Part shown: positions 1 to 8,779 of the stretch, piece after piece | Numbering within the stretch: position 1 is the first letter of the stretch | Layout of the letters: the number at the start of each line of letters is the position of its first letter | Origin: Brevibacterium aurantiacum | Lineage (GTDB): Bacteria > Actinomycetota > Actinomycetes > Actinomycetales > Brevibacteriaceae | Direction of reading: 5' to 3' | Length of the DNA: 64,000 nucleotides | Assembly (NCBI RefSeq): GCF_007558825.1 | Contig: NZ_VLTK01000001.1 | Location: forward strand, 62,001 to 126,000 | The notes under the pieces: model-generated | What the model saw: the letters and a program-made list of their open reading frames with translations, nothing else | Database searches by the model: none | Told to the model about the DNA's origin: nothing | Program-made: the position numbers and the translations under genes

Positions 1-153
1 CAGCAGCGGCTTCCGCCCTCGTGCCACCTGGCCCAAAAGCCTGCGGACATGGTCCCGAGACCACCCAGTCATGACGACGATCTCATCGAGAATCCAGCCT
101 TTGTCCTGCTTCCGAGCTGATCTGTAGCGATCCAGATAATCGTTGATAATCAT
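1..153 (-). CDS. Transposase, N-terminal 51 residues (runs off left edge)
   Basis: An ATG on the minus strand (151-153) opens a frame that stays open to the window edge and is preceded by an AGGAG-like box. The translated segment contains YLDRYRSARKQDKGWILDE and a following TGWSRDHVRRLL stretch. This pattern is characteristic of the N-terminal helix-turn-helix of a DDE-type integrase/transposase family common in actinobacteria (RYR...KG.ILDE...TGW.R...RR.L). The catalytic domain lies outside the window, so completeness cannot be judged. I found no terminal inverted repeat with a partner inside the window. Family membership is inferred from the motif. Confidence 0.6.
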   Translation of the reverse strand, partial: MIINDYLDRYRSARKQDKGWILDEIVVMTGWSRDHVRRLLGQVARGRKPLL

Positions 154-328
154 CCCGCGCTGTCTCCTCGAACCAGAATGAGGAGCTAATTGCGTATGCA
201 TGAATCCCTCTGTTCCTCCATTTTCGTCACGGCTTCGATGCCGCATGCAGCTCATTACGAATTCAGAACTCTGATGCTATTGTTTGATTAGGCAGGAGGT
301 CTTCCTAAATCGAGGGAGACAACAGGAA

Positions 329-1369
329 ATGTCACAAACTGCAGCTCGGCTACTCGGATTACTGTCATTGCTGATGGTTCCTCGCACTTGGTCCGGCACG
401 GAGTTGGCGGAGCGCCTCAACGTCAGCTCACGCACGGTACGCAACGACATCGGCACATTGCGCGACCTCGGCTACCCTGTCGAGGGAACCCGCGGCGGGG
501 AGGGCGGTTACCGTCTGGGGTCCGGCGGATCGGCTGTGCCGCCGCTGTTGCTCAACCCTGACGAAGCCGTCGCCGTTGCTGTGGGACTCCACTCCGGCCT
601 GAGCTGCATCATCGGCGGAATGGAAGAGACTTCGGCACAGGCCCTGGCGAAGCTCGAGCAGATACTGCCTGCCAGCGTGCGCAACCGCGTGAAGAACCTA
701 GCCCATTTCACAGTCCCGCTGGCCGGCAACCACCCGATGCCGATCGTCGACCCGAATCTGCTGACCCTGATCATCGAGTACTGCCACAGCCACGAGAGGT
801 TCAGATTCACCTACACCTCCGAGACTGACGCCTCTTCGGATCCAGGCGGCACACCGTCGAACAGGGAGCGCAGCGGGGAGTTCGAGGTGGAGCCCTACCG
901 GCTGGTGAACCATCAGCATCGCTGGTTTCTCCTGACCTTCGACCCTGTGGAAGAGGCTTGGACGATTTTCCGGGTCGAACACATCGTGCCCAAACTGCCT
1001 GGGGGTCGACGCTTCGAGCCCCGGGCTCTCCCGGCCGAAGACATCGGCGCCTACGTTGAGCGCAACGTCTCGGCTAGCAGGTGGAGACACTCTGCAACAG
1101 TCACCGTAGACGCTGCGGCATCCGAGGTCATGACCATGCTGATGCCGGCCGAAGGCACTGTGAAGGCCCTCGACGAACAACGCTCGACGGTGATGATCGG
1201 GGCGGAGACTGTCAGCACCATGGCGCTGACTCTGGCCAGGCTGGACGTCGAGTTCGTCGTCGAGGACTCACCGGAGCTCAATGTGGAGCTCCGCGCACTC
1301 TCGGATCGACTGCTGCGTGCGACGACGCAGGCAGGACCAGCTGCTGGGCACCGTCCCACCTCGACATAA
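329..1369 (+). CDS. WYL-domain helix-turn-helix transcriptional regulator
   Basis: A 346-aa protein in two parts. The first is an N-terminal winged HTH (about residues 5-60; SGTELAERLNVSSRTVRNDI then LGYPVEG and GGYRL, the DeoR/HTH_11 pattern). The second is a C-terminal WYL-type region (about 140-320) containing EPYRLVNHQHRWFLLTFD and a WCX-like tail. WYL proteins bind small ligands or nucleic acid and usually control a neighbouring gene. A TTG at 284 also opens the frame and sits among AGGAGGT sequence, but ATG at 329 with GGGAGA upstream gives the natural family start. The target is unknown: the gene lies between a transposase fragment and a secreted-protein gene. Confidence 0.85.
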   Translation: MSQTAARLLGLLSLLMVPRTWSGTELAERLNVSSRTVRNDIGTLRDLGYPVEGTRGGEGGYRLGSGGSAVPPLLLNPDEAVAVAVGLHSGLSCIIGGMEETSAQALAKLEQILPASVRNRVKNLAHFTVPLAGNHPMPIVDPNLLTLIIEYCHSHERFRFTYTSETDASSDPGGTPSNRERSGEFEVEPYRLVNHQHRWFLLTFDPVEEAWTIFRVEHIVPKLPGGRRFEPRALPAEDIGAYVERNVSASRWRHSATVTVDAAASEVMTMLMPAEGTVKALDEQRSTVMIGAETVSTMALTLARLDVEFVVEDSPELNVELRALSDRLLRATTQAGPAAGHRPTST

Positions 1370-1684
1370 CCCGCCGCTCGCGGCTGTGTCCAACACCGAA
1401 CGATCCTCACCCGACATGTCCGTGAAATCCATATTGTCACGCGGCTTTTCGCGGGCATGACTCGTGAGTCTTGTCCTTTCCTTGTCTCCTGCAATCGTCG
1501 AACTGTAGCTTTCTTAGCAATCGCCGAAGCAGCACCGCGACTATTCCGAGAAATCATTGTGGTCAAATTCCACCACGGTTCTCTTTTCCCGAGGCAATGA
1601 TCCATTTCAATGCCTGCGGACGAATTCAATCAGAATCCAATCACATCTGAACAATCGCATTCGACATTCGTTTGGAGAATACAC
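1370..1684. other. Intergenic region, 315 bp, no gene seen
   Basis: No convincing coding frame. The only structure I see is a short dyad, GTGGT (1559-1563) and ACCAC (1572-1576) separated by 8 bases, which could be an operator for the downstream secreted-protein gene or chance. No rho-independent terminator was recognised after the WYL gene. Confidence 0.4.
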
Positions 1685-2326
1685 ATGCGCCCACCGAAAT
1701 GGCGGACCCCCTTGGCCATCACGGCCACCGGCTGCATTCTTGGAACTGCCCTGCAACCTTGCCCTGCTGCGGCCGACGAATACGCAGACGGAGAGCCGAC
1801 GATCGTCGACGTCAGTCCACGGGCCCTGGCCACCACCGACTTCATCACCGACAACGAAGCGGTGACCATCACGGCCACCGGCTTCCTTCCGGGTGAGGAG
1901 GTGCGGCTCGACATCGCATCCACGCCAAGAGGCATCGAAGCCATCCACGACAGAAGACGAGCTCGAGCCGATGGAACGGTGATGTTTCCAATCGGCGGCC
2001 CACCCGGCCGACCGCTCAACACCTACGCGGGCGGCTACCAGGCTGAGATCACGTCGGAGCAGAGCATGGACGAAGAGCACTTGAGCGAATCGTTCTCGGT
2101 TCTGCCCGTCATCCCCACCAGCGATACAGACACCGGTGCCGGCAGCGCCGGGGCCACGACACCGGTGGGAAGCATCGGACCTCAGGCGAGGAACGGTCTT
2201 CAGGTCCCACCGAGTCCGGGATCCTCGGTCTTCGGCATCGGCCTGAGCATGCTCGCCCTTGTCTTCGCCTCAGCAGCGACCGCAGTCGTGGCTCGAAGGT
2301 CACCGAATTCGACGAGCGATGACTGA
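1685..2326 (+). CDS. Secreted, C-terminally membrane-anchored surface protein of unknown function
   Basis: A 213-aa protein starting at ATG 1685 with GGAGAA just upstream; the longer frame to 1610 lacks a ribosome site and would bury the signal peptide. It has a signal peptide (basic start RPPKWRT, hydrophobic core, cleavage near PAAADEY). A beta-rich ectodomain contains an ATGFLPGEEV motif of the kind seen in actinobacterial Ig-like surface repeats. A Ser/Thr/Pro/Gly-rich stalk leads to one membrane segment (VFGIGLSMLALVFASAATAVV) and a basic tail. It has no LPXTG motif. The next gene begins about 20 bp downstream, so the two are probably co-transcribed. Function unknown; cell-envelope location inferred. 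Confidence 0.7.
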   Translation: MRPPKWRTPLAITATGCILGTALQPCPAAADEYADGEPTIVDVSPRALATTDFITDNEAVTITATGFLPGEEVRLDIASTPRGIEAIHDRRRARADGTVMFPIGGPPGRPLNTYAGGYQAEITSEQSMDEEHLSESFSVLPVIPTSDTDTGAGSAGATTPVGSIGPQARNGLQVPPSPGSSVFGIGLSMLALVFASAATAVVARRSPNSTSDD

Positions 2327-2345
2327 GGGTAAGGACAGACAGCAC

Positions 2346-2825
2346 ATGACTCTGCCCGAGCAGATGATCCGAGCCGAACTCCTCAACTCACGGATCACGC
2401 GAACCAACGCCATCTACGCCCGCTTCTACGGACCGCTGTGCCTGCTGGTCATCTCGCTGACGTTCTTCCCCTACTACGAGTCGGAACCAGGCAGCTCGAT
2501 CATTTACGGAAACCTGTGGCAGGAGGTGGTGCGTCTCGGACCTGGCTACGACCTGATGGCGCTGCTCGTCCTGCTTCTGACAGCACTGCTGCTGGCCTTC
2601 GCAGCAATGGGAAAACTGTCGACGAGCGGTCTGATCGCAATCCTGGTGGGATCAACCGTCATCGGATCCACATTGCTGCAGTCCCCCGGGTATATTGACC
2701 CTCCGGCTTACACGGATTTCGGTGTCTTCGACATCGTCCTCAGCTTCCTCACCGCCGGCTTGGTGCTGGGGCACGCCGTCCACCTGTTCGTCCTCGAACT
2801 GGCGTTCCAACGCGGGGGCGTCTGA
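2346..2825 (+). CDS. Four-helix integral membrane protein of unknown function
   Basis: A 159-aa protein with four predicted membrane segments: LCLLVISLTFFPYY, LMALLVLLLTALLLAFAAM, LIAILVGSTVIGSTLL and IVLSFLTAGLVLGHAVHLFVL. ATG 2346 is preceded at a good distance by AAGGA; an in-frame ATG at 2319 that overlaps the previous stop codon is an alternative start without a visible ribosome site. It follows the secreted protein almost directly and probably forms a two-gene unit with it. I do not recognise a family. Confidence 0.65.
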   Translation: MTLPEQMIRAELLNSRITRTNAIYARFYGPLCLLVISLTFFPYYESEPGSSIIYGNLWQEVVRLGPGYDLMALLVLLLTALLLAFAAMGKLSTSGLIAILVGSTVIGSTLLQSPGYIDPPAYTDFGVFDIVLSFLTAGLVLGHAVHLFVLELAFQRGGV

Positions 2826-2828
2826 ACC

Positions 2829-3272
2829 TCACTGCGTGAGCAGGCCTCGTGCTTCCAACGCAGGAATGACCTGCAGACGGGTCAGTGGAGCGAACTGACG
2901 CTCAACGGTGTCGACTGGCATCGGAGAGTAGGGAAACCACGCGGCCTCAGCGATTTCGGCCTGATGGTTGATGCGATCGACGTCGAGTTCAGCAGGCAGT
3001 CCCTCATAGCAGAACACGTCCCCGATCACTCTGTGGTCGGCTTCGTTGGCCGCGTCCGCGGCGAAGGTGCCCAGCGGGGAGAGGCGGCTGGCCTCCAGCG
3101 TCAGGCCCAGTTCTTCGCTGATCTCCCTGATGATCGTCGCCTCGGCACTCTCACCGGTTTCGGGTTTGCCGCCGGGGAGCATGAACGACGTCGTGCCCTC
3201 TTTGCGAACCATGAGCAGAAGAGGTTCGAGCGGGTGCAGCAGGACGAGTGCGCTGACTCGGATATCGTTCAT
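2829..3272 (-). CDS. Nudix hydrolase
   Basis: A 147-aa protein with a complete Nudix box in about residues 34-57: GGKPETGESAEATIIREISE followed by ELGL, matching GX5EX7REUXEEXGU. The family hydrolyses nucleoside diphosphates linked to another moiety; substrate cannot be read from the box. ATG 3272 has AAAGG upstream. It lies 35 bp behind the 3-methyladenine glycosylase gene on the same strand, so the pair could be a small repair/sanitation operon, with the Nudix enzyme cleaning damaged nucleotides. That functional link is an inference. Confidence 0.88.
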   Translation of the reverse strand: MNDIRVSALVLLHPLEPLLLMVRKEGTTSFMLPGGKPETGESAEATIIREISEELGLTLEASRLSPLGTFAADAANEADHRVIGDVFCYEGLPAELDVDRINHQAEIAEAAWFPYSPMPVDTVERQFAPLTRLQVIPALEARGLLTQ

Positions 3273-3307
3273 TCCAGCCTTTCGTCAGTCATTCGTCAGA
3301 CCTTCAG

Positions 3308-3934
3308 TCAGTCATTCCAAACTCCGGAGACACCTCGGCGATGGGATCCGAGGACGTGCGTGTCAACCATACCGACCGCTTCCATGAGCGCATACATGGT
3401 GGTCGGTCCTACGAACCGGAACCCCTTCTTCTTCAGCGCCTTCGACAGTGCCAGAGACTCGGGACTCGTGGTGGGGACCTCGCTCAGTGCGCGGGGACGC
3501 GGGGTGGTCTCCGGTTGGAAGCTCCAGATGAAATCGCCGAGGCCACCTTCCTCGCGCAACGCCAATGTTGCTTTGGCGTTGCCGATGCAGGCGTCGATCT
3601 TGCCGCGATGCCGGATGATTCCTGCATCGGCGAGCAGGGATTCGATCTCGGGCTCACCGAACTCGGCGACCACCTCGGCGTCGAAGTCCTTGAATACCTG
3701 TCGGAAGCGTTCACGCTTCTTCAGAATCGTCAGCCACGACAATCCGGCTTGGAATCCTTCGAGGCTCAATCGTTCGAACATCCCGGATTCGTCCCGAACG
3801 GGCATACCCCATTCGGTGTCGTAGTACGTACGCAGCAGCGGGTCACCATAGGCCCACGGCGTTCGGGCGAGCCCGTCCTCGCCCGCCACCGCGCCGTCGG
3901 CGGCTGTTCCATCGCCGGCATTCGTCTCTGTCAT
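3308..3934 (-). CDS. tag: DNA-3-methyladenine glycosylase I
   Basis: A 208-aa protein of the Tag family, which excises 3-methyladenine from alkylated DNA. Family hallmarks are WAYGDPLLRTYYDTEWGMPV, FERLSLEGFQAGLSWLTIL and RGKIDACIGNAKA near the middle, and GFRFVGPTTMYALMEAVG..VDTH near the C-terminus. The start at 3934 has GAGAGGGA upstream. Oddly, three of the four residues forming the structural zinc site in the E. coli enzyme (Cys4, His17, His175, Cys179) are changed here (Thr25, Tyr38, His193 kept, Ser197), so the protein probably folds without zinc. It leads a likely two-gene operon with the Nudix hydrolase. Confidence 0.92.
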   Translation of the reverse strand: MTETNAGDGTAADGAVAGEDGLARTPWAYGDPLLRTYYDTEWGMPVRDESGMFERLSLEGFQAGLSWLTILKKRERFRQVFKDFDAEVVAEFGEPEIESLLADAGIIRHRGKIDACIGNAKATLALREEGGLGDFIWSFQPETTPRPRALSEVPTTSPESLALSKALKKKGFRFVGPTTMYALMEAVGMVDTHVLGSHRRGVSGVWND

Positions 3935-4025
3935 CGGTCCCTCTCCACTGCCTCGCCCGTCCACACCGTTACGGTACCCCGGCGCACTGACATTGCGTGT
4001 CCGTGGAGATGTGTACCCTGATCTC

Positions 4026-4910
4026 ATGAGTCCAGAGCGGGAAGTGGCAACGGTGGCGATGATCGGGTTCGGGGCGATCGGGCGACATGTCGCGCGGCTG
4101 CTGCATCCGGAGATTTCGAGTGGGCGGCTGAGGCTGACAGCCCTGGTCCGCGACCTCGACAAGCACGCCGAGCATCGTGGCCTGGGAGCCGATCTCATTG
4201 AGGTCGAGCATCATGAGGAACCGCGCTGGGCCGAACTCACGGCCGATGCCGTGGTCGAATGTGCGGGAGTTCCAGCTGCCAAAGCCTATGGTCCGGCCGT
4301 GGTGGCCGCTGGCACTCCGATCGTTCTCACCAGCGTCGGAGCCCTCGCGCATCGGCCGACCAGACAGGCACTTCTGGACGGCCCAGGCGAGCTGTATGTG
4401 ACGAATGGGGCGATCGGCGGGCTCGACGTCCTCGAGGCCGCTGCTCAGGCACGGGCCCTCGACGACGTGTCGATCAGGACGGCCAAGGCCCCGGCCGGTC
4501 TCATCCAACCGTGGATGGACGCCGAGGAGGTTCGCCGGCTCAATGAGCTGACCCCGGCAGATGGAGCGCAGACCATCTTCACCGGCTCCCCCGCCGAGGC
4601 GATCGAGAGGTTCCCGGCCAACGTCAACATCACCGTCGCACTTGCCTGGGCGACGCGTGGGCTCGGATTCGACGCAGCTGAGGATGATGAGCTGATGGAG
4701 GAGGCTCTGCACCGGACGCGGGTGGAGATCCGGGCTGATCCCAGCCAGGTGGACTCACACCATGAGATCACCGCGAGCGGATCGGCAGGTGACTTCGCAT
4801 TCTCGATCTCATCGACGCCGAGCCCGGAGAACCCGGCAACCAGCGGTCTCACCGCGCTCTCGGTCGCTCGCACCCTGCGGACATGTGTGGAGGGCCTCGC
4901 CCGACGCTGA
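4026..4910 (+). CDS. nadX: L-aspartate dehydrogenase-like NAD(P)-binding protein
   Basis: A 294-aa protein with an N-terminal Rossmann motif (IGFGAIGRHVARLL) and a C-terminal dinucleotide-dehydrogenase domain containing the NVN..VALA and TPSPENPATSGLTALS elements of the aspartate dehydrogenase family. The enzyme oxidises L-aspartate to iminoaspartate, which can feed NAD synthesis or nitrogen metabolism. No nadA/nadC genes lie nearby, so the pathway role is open. A TACCCT box (4014-4019) ends 6 nt before the ATG with no ribosome site, suggesting a leaderless transcript. It is divergent from tag. Confidence 0.78.
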   Translation: MSPEREVATVAMIGFGAIGRHVARLLHPEISSGRLRLTALVRDLDKHAEHRGLGADLIEVEHHEEPRWAELTADAVVECAGVPAAKAYGPAVVAAGTPIVLTSVGALAHRPTRQALLDGPGELYVTNGAIGGLDVLEAAAQARALDDVSIRTAKAPAGLIQPWMDAEEVRRLNELTPADGAQTIFTGSPAEAIERFPANVNITVALAWATRGLGFDAAEDDELMEEALHRTRVEIRADPSQVDSHHEITASGSAGDFAFSISSTPSPENPATSGLTALSVARTLRTCVEGLARR

Positions 4911-4952
4911 CCGTGGTTGCCAGGTCACAGACAACTGCCCCGAGACAGACAG

Positions 4953-5005
4953 CTGTCCCCGGCACGGCCGTCTACCTCGAGGGCAGATGGCAGGACCGGG
5001 GACAG
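4953..5005. terminator. Possible bidirectional hairpin between convergent genes
   Basis: CTGTCCCCGG at 4953-4962 pairs perfectly with CCGGGGACAG at 4996-5005 around a 33-nt loop. It lies between the convergent 3' ends of the aspartate dehydrogenase and BetT-like genes. The long loop and lack of a T-run make it a weak terminator call. Confidence 0.4.
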
Positions 5006-5018
5006 GGTGCAGACGATG

Positions 5019-7088
5019 TCAGTCGTCGGGGTGAGCGATGTTCTCCTGCATCTGCAGGAACTCCACGTGACGACCGTACTTATCGAGGATGTCGTCGATG
5101 AGCTGTTCCTTCGAGTAGCCCATGACGTCATATCCCTGACCGGCCCCACCGTCGAGGTAGACCTCCATCCGGAAGTAATCCTCGGTTCCGCGCGGGATGT
5201 GTCCGCCGAACGAAGGAACACTGACCTTGTGCGGCCAGATCTGGTAGCGGAACGGGTATTCTCCCTTGCCGTCGACTTCGAGTTGGATGAGCTCACCGTC
5301 TTCGACGAACACGCCTTCTGTGTCGACTCGACCGCAGTGGGCGTCGACACCGCGCTCGACCATCTCTGCCACGACCTCTTCGAAGGTGGGCAGCAGGACG
5401 TCGCGTTCGAAGTCGCGTGCCTTCTTCCCGCTGGGGAAAGACAGGACTCGACCGAGCTGACGCTGCCAAGGCTCATGACCGTCGACTGTGCGCGAGCGTC
5501 TTGCCAGGGAACCGGGCAGACTCTGAGACGCGCTGTCGACTCGGTGTGCCTCGACTCGCAGCGCCTTGTACAGACCGACCATCACGAGGATGACGACGAA
5601 GGCGAACGGCAGACCCATCACGACGGTTGCATTCTGCAAGGCCCCGACACCGCCCACGATGAGCATGGCAATCGTCAGCGCACCGGTGGCCAGAGCCCAG
5701 AAGATGCGCAGCCCCGGCCGGCCGTCGTCCTGCGGGGTCGGCAGGCGCGATGAGAGGTTGGCCATGACGAGTGCAGCGGAGTCGGCCGTTGTGACGTAGA
5801 ACAGCAGCGCGGTGATCGTCGCGAGTGCGGCGATGACAACGAATCCCGGGTAGTTCGAGAGCAGCTCATAGAACCCGCCCTCGGGGTTGAGCATCGTCTT
5901 CTCACCGAACTCCTTGTCGCCGTTGCGGATGAGGTCGAGTGCGGAGTTTCCGTAGATCGAGATCCACATGAAGATGTAGATGAACGGGATCGTCAGGGTG
6001 CCGACGACGAACTGACGGATCGTGCGTCCCCGCGAGATGCGGGCAAGGAACAGACCGACGAAAGAGGCGAAGGCGATCCACCAAGCCCAGAAGAACAGAG
6101 TCCAGTCGGTCATCCACGTTCCGGTGTCTTCGAAGGCGAAGGTCTGTCCCGCCATGTTCGGGAACATCCGCACAAAGTCGAAGACGTTGAGGACGAAGGC
6201 GTTGAGCAGGAATTTGGTGTTGCCTGCGACCAGGACCCAGAGGCTGAGTGCCACTGCCAGGAAGACATTGAGGATCGAGAGGAACTTGATGCCTTTGTCG
6301 ACACCGGAGACGGCCGAGAGCGTCGCCACGGCGACGCCGACGACGACGATGCCGATCTGAGAGCCCACACCGATGGGAAGGCCGAAGACTGTGTTGAGAC
6401 CGACGTTGACCATGACCACGCCGATGCCCAGGGAGGTGGCCACACCGAAGACGGTGCCCAGAAGCGCTGCAAAGTCGACGGTGTCGCCCAGTCCGCCATT
6501 GACGCGCTTGCCGAAGAGCGGAGCGAGCGCGGAGCGGATCGCCAATGGCATATTCATCCGGTAGGCGAAATAGGCCAGGGCGATGCCCATAAGGGCATAG
6601 AGTCCCCAACCGCTGATGCCGTAGTGGAACAGGGTCCAGACGGTGGCCTCACGGGCGGCCTCGACTGTTTCGGGTTCCGTGCTCGGCGGCGCCAGATATT
6701 GGGTGACGGGTTCAGCCACGGCGAAGAACATGAGGTCGGTGCTGATGCCTGCTGCGAAGAGCATCGAGGCCCAAGCCAGCAGCCCGTATTCGGGTTTGGA
6801 ATGTTCGGGGCCGAGCTTCGTGTTTCCGTATTTGGACGCGGCGAGGTAGATGACGAAGACGAGGACGGCGGCCACCAGAAGGACATAGAACCATCCGAAC
6901 CAGTCCGAAGTCCAGCCGACGACGGCACCGAGAACAGCCTCGGCGTTGGATGGCGAGATCAATGCCCAAATGGTGATGGCCAGAGTGCCGAGGGCTGCAG
7001 CGATGAAGACAGGCTTGTTCACCGGTGGGAGAACCTTCTTCGCACCGCCCTTCGGCGACTTGGCGGTTTTGTCCACTGTGGCTGTCAT
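5019..7088 (-). CDS. betT: BCCT-family choline/glycine betaine transporter, BetT type
   Basis: A 689-aa protein with twelve predicted membrane helices and the BCCT family signature DWTLFFWAWW in the middle, followed by FASFVGLFLARISRGRTIRQF. The family imports choline, betaine or carnitine with protons or sodium for osmoprotection or catabolism. A hydrophilic C-terminal extension of about 170 residues (from EAHRVDSASQ onward) matches the layout of E. coli BetT (677 aa) and contrasts with shorter BetP/OpuD proteins; in BetT that extension senses osmolarity. No betA/betB genes are adjacent, so the substrate is inferred from architecture. Confidence 0.88.
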   Translation of the reverse strand: MTATVDKTAKSPKGGAKKVLPPVNKPVFIAAALGTLAITIWALISPSNAEAVLGAVVGWTSDWFGWFYVLLVAAVLVFVIYLAASKYGNTKLGPEHSKPEYGLLAWASMLFAAGISTDLMFFAVAEPVTQYLAPPSTEPETVEAAREATVWTLFHYGISGWGLYALMGIALAYFAYRMNMPLAIRSALAPLFGKRVNGGLGDTVDFAALLGTVFGVATSLGIGVVMVNVGLNTVFGLPIGVGSQIGIVVVGVAVATLSAVSGVDKGIKFLSILNVFLAVALSLWVLVAGNTKFLLNAFVLNVFDFVRMFPNMAGQTFAFEDTGTWMTDWTLFFWAWWIAFASFVGLFLARISRGRTIRQFVVGTLTIPFIYIFMWISIYGNSALDLIRNGDKEFGEKTMLNPEGGFYELLSNYPGFVVIAALATITALLFYVTTADSAALVMANLSSRLPTPQDDGRPGLRIFWALATGALTIAMLIVGGVGALQNATVVMGLPFAFVVILVMVGLYKALRVEAHRVDSASQSLPGSLARRSRTVDGHEPWQRQLGRVLSFPSGKKARDFERDVLLPTFEEVVAEMVERGVDAHCGRVDTEGVFVEDGELIQLEVDGKGEYPFRYQIWPHKVSVPSFGGHIPRGTEDYFRMEVYLDGGAGQGYDVMGYSKEQLIDDILDKYGRHVEFLQMQENIAHPDD

Positions 7089-7299
7089 CGACTCACTCCT
7101 TCAGCGGACGACTTCGCGTCCACATCGATTTCCCTGTTTCTGCACACCGGACTCCCGGTGAAGACCAACCATGCAGGCTACCATATCGTAACCGTCGGTA
7201 ACCGGATAGAGGTCAAACTGTGACCTCACCAGGCACCTTGTGGCCATCACGGCGCGCCGGGTCGCCCCTTCGCTCATTCCCTTTCGAATCAGCCTCAGT

Positions 7300-8679
7300 T
7301 CACAAGGAGACGAGGATCAGAGCCAGGGCCATGACGACTCCAGATCCGAGGAAGGCCACCGAGGTGTAGCCGAGGATGTCACGCATCTTCAGTCCCGCGA
7401 TGGCCAGCACCGGCAGAGCCCAGAAGGGCTGCAGCATGTTCGTCCACTGATCGCCGTAGGAGACTGCCATGATCGCGATCGACGGATCGACACCCAACTG
7501 GTTGGCCGCGTCGAGCATGATCGGCCCCTGGACTGCGAACTGTCCGCCACCCGAGGGAACGAAGAAGTTGACCAGTCCTGCCGAGAGCAGTGCAAGGACA
7601 CCGAAGGTCGTCGGGTTCGCGATCGAGACGAGAGCGTCGGAGAACACGGCAATGAGGCCGGTGCCGGACATGATGCCCAGGATTCCTGCGTAGAGGGGGA
7701 ACTGGAGCAGGATCTCGCCGACGTTCGAGGCGGCTTCCTTTGTCAGATGGATGAGTTCGAAAGGGTTCTTCACGAGCAGGAAGATGAGCGCGAGGAAGGA
7801 CCAGTTGACGATGTCGAGCGTGAGTCCACCGCCCTGGGCGAAGTGGATGATCAGGTAGATCACGAGTGCCAGGCCGACGATGAGAGTGAGGATCCGCGAG
7901 GCGTCGATGCGGTCGGCCGGGGTCACGACCTCCTCGTCGAGGGTGGATCTCGATTCGGAGGTGATCGACTCGGGCAGTTCGTAGACCGGGGCATCCTTCT
8001 TCGGCGCGATGAGGTAGAAGAGGACGGCGCAGACGACGATGACGCCGAGGATGGCGAGCAGATTCCAGGTGGAGAAGATGGTCTCGCTGACGGGGATGAC
8101 TTCACCGCCCAGCGACTTCGCCAAAAAGGAATCGGGTGTTGCTGCGGTCAGCGGGCCCGAACCGGAGTAGCCCATGTGCCAGACCACGAAGCCCGAGTAC
8201 CCGGCGGCGACGAGCAGCGGGAAGTGGACCTTGAGGCCACGGCTGCGCGCCTGAACGGCGATCTCACGCGCCAGCAGGGCACCAACGACGAGGCCGAGGC
8301 CCCACGTGATGAGACTGGCGATCGCGGCGACGACGAATACGAATACGTAGGCGAAGGCCGGGCTGCCGGGAACTCGGGCCAGCCATGTCAGCAGCCTCTG
8401 CACCGGTCCGGTGTTCGCGAGAATATGGCCCAGCAGCAGGATGAGGCACATCTGGGTCATGAACTCGAGGAGTCCTGCCAGTCCCTCACCCCAGCCGGTG
8501 ACAACATCGACCGGACTGGCCCCGGTGAGGATGAACGCCAGGACGGCGACGATGAGAGTGAGAACGATAGCAAACGTCAGCGCTGACGGAATCCACTGTT
8601 CGAGGAAGCGGTTGATCGGACGCATGAACCCTTTTGAGGCCGCGGCGTTGACCTGGGGCGACGGCTTCGGTGCCGACAT
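7300..8679 (-). CDS. atoE: Short-chain fatty acid transporter, AtoE family
   Basis: A 459-aa, roughly twelve-helix permease. Recognisable AtoE features are the N-terminal RFLEQWIPSALTFAIVLTL, the WGLGLVVGALLAREIA segment, the GYSGFVVWHMGYSGSGPLT loop and the FFVPSGGGQFAVQGPI motif. The family takes up acetoacetate, butyrate and related short acids. It lies directly downstream of a semialdehyde dehydrogenase on the same strand, separated by a 100-bp gap holding a hairpin. The pair may serve uptake and oxidation of four-carbon acids, which is inference. Confidence 0.85.
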   Translation of the reverse strand: MSAPKPSPQVNAAASKGFMRPINRFLEQWIPSALTFAIVLTLIVAVLAFILTGASPVDVVTGWGEGLAGLLEFMTQMCLILLLGHILANTGPVQRLLTWLARVPGSPAFAYVFVFVVAAIASLITWGLGLVVGALLAREIAVQARSRGLKVHFPLLVAAGYSGFVVWHMGYSGSGPLTAATPDSFLAKSLGGEVIPVSETIFSTWNLLAILGVIVVCAVLFYLIAPKKDAPVYELPESITSESRSTLDEEVVTPADRIDASRILTLIVGLALVIYLIIHFAQGGGLTLDIVNWSFLALIFLLVKNPFELIHLTKEAASNVGEILLQFPLYAGILGIMSGTGLIAVFSDALVSIANPTTFGVLALLSAGLVNFFVPSGGGQFAVQGPIMLDAANQLGVDPSIAIMAVSYGDQWTNMLQPFWALPVLAIAGLKMRDILGYTSVAFLGSGVVMALALILVSL

Positions 8680-8724
8680 GAGATCCTCCTGCTGAGAAAA
8701 GTATGTGTGTCCTCAGCTTACAAT

Positions 8725-8758
8725 CAGAGCGCTGACCGACTATGCGATCAGCGCTCTG
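8725..8758 (-). terminator. Hairpin between dehydrogenase and AtoE genes
   Basis: CAGAGCGCTGA (8725-8735) pairs perfectly with TCAGCGCTCTG (8748-8758) around a 12-nt loop. It lies 20-50 bp downstream of the dehydrogenase stop and upstream of atoE on the minus strand, so it can act as terminator or attenuator between the two. Confidence 0.55.
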
Positions 8759-8779
8759 AGAGTGGCAGGCGACTCCGCC

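Noticed and set aside
4996..5753. Plus-strand frame of 278 codons over the BetT C-terminal region
   Set aside because: It is antisense to the well-supported BetT extension; the frame is a by-product of GC-rich codon usage.
7240..8586. A 448-codon open frame on the plus strand
   Set aside because: It lies entirely antisense to the AtoE permease gene and is highly charged and repetitive (Asp/Glu/Arg-rich), the usual mirror of a hydrophobic high-GC gene; no ribosome site.
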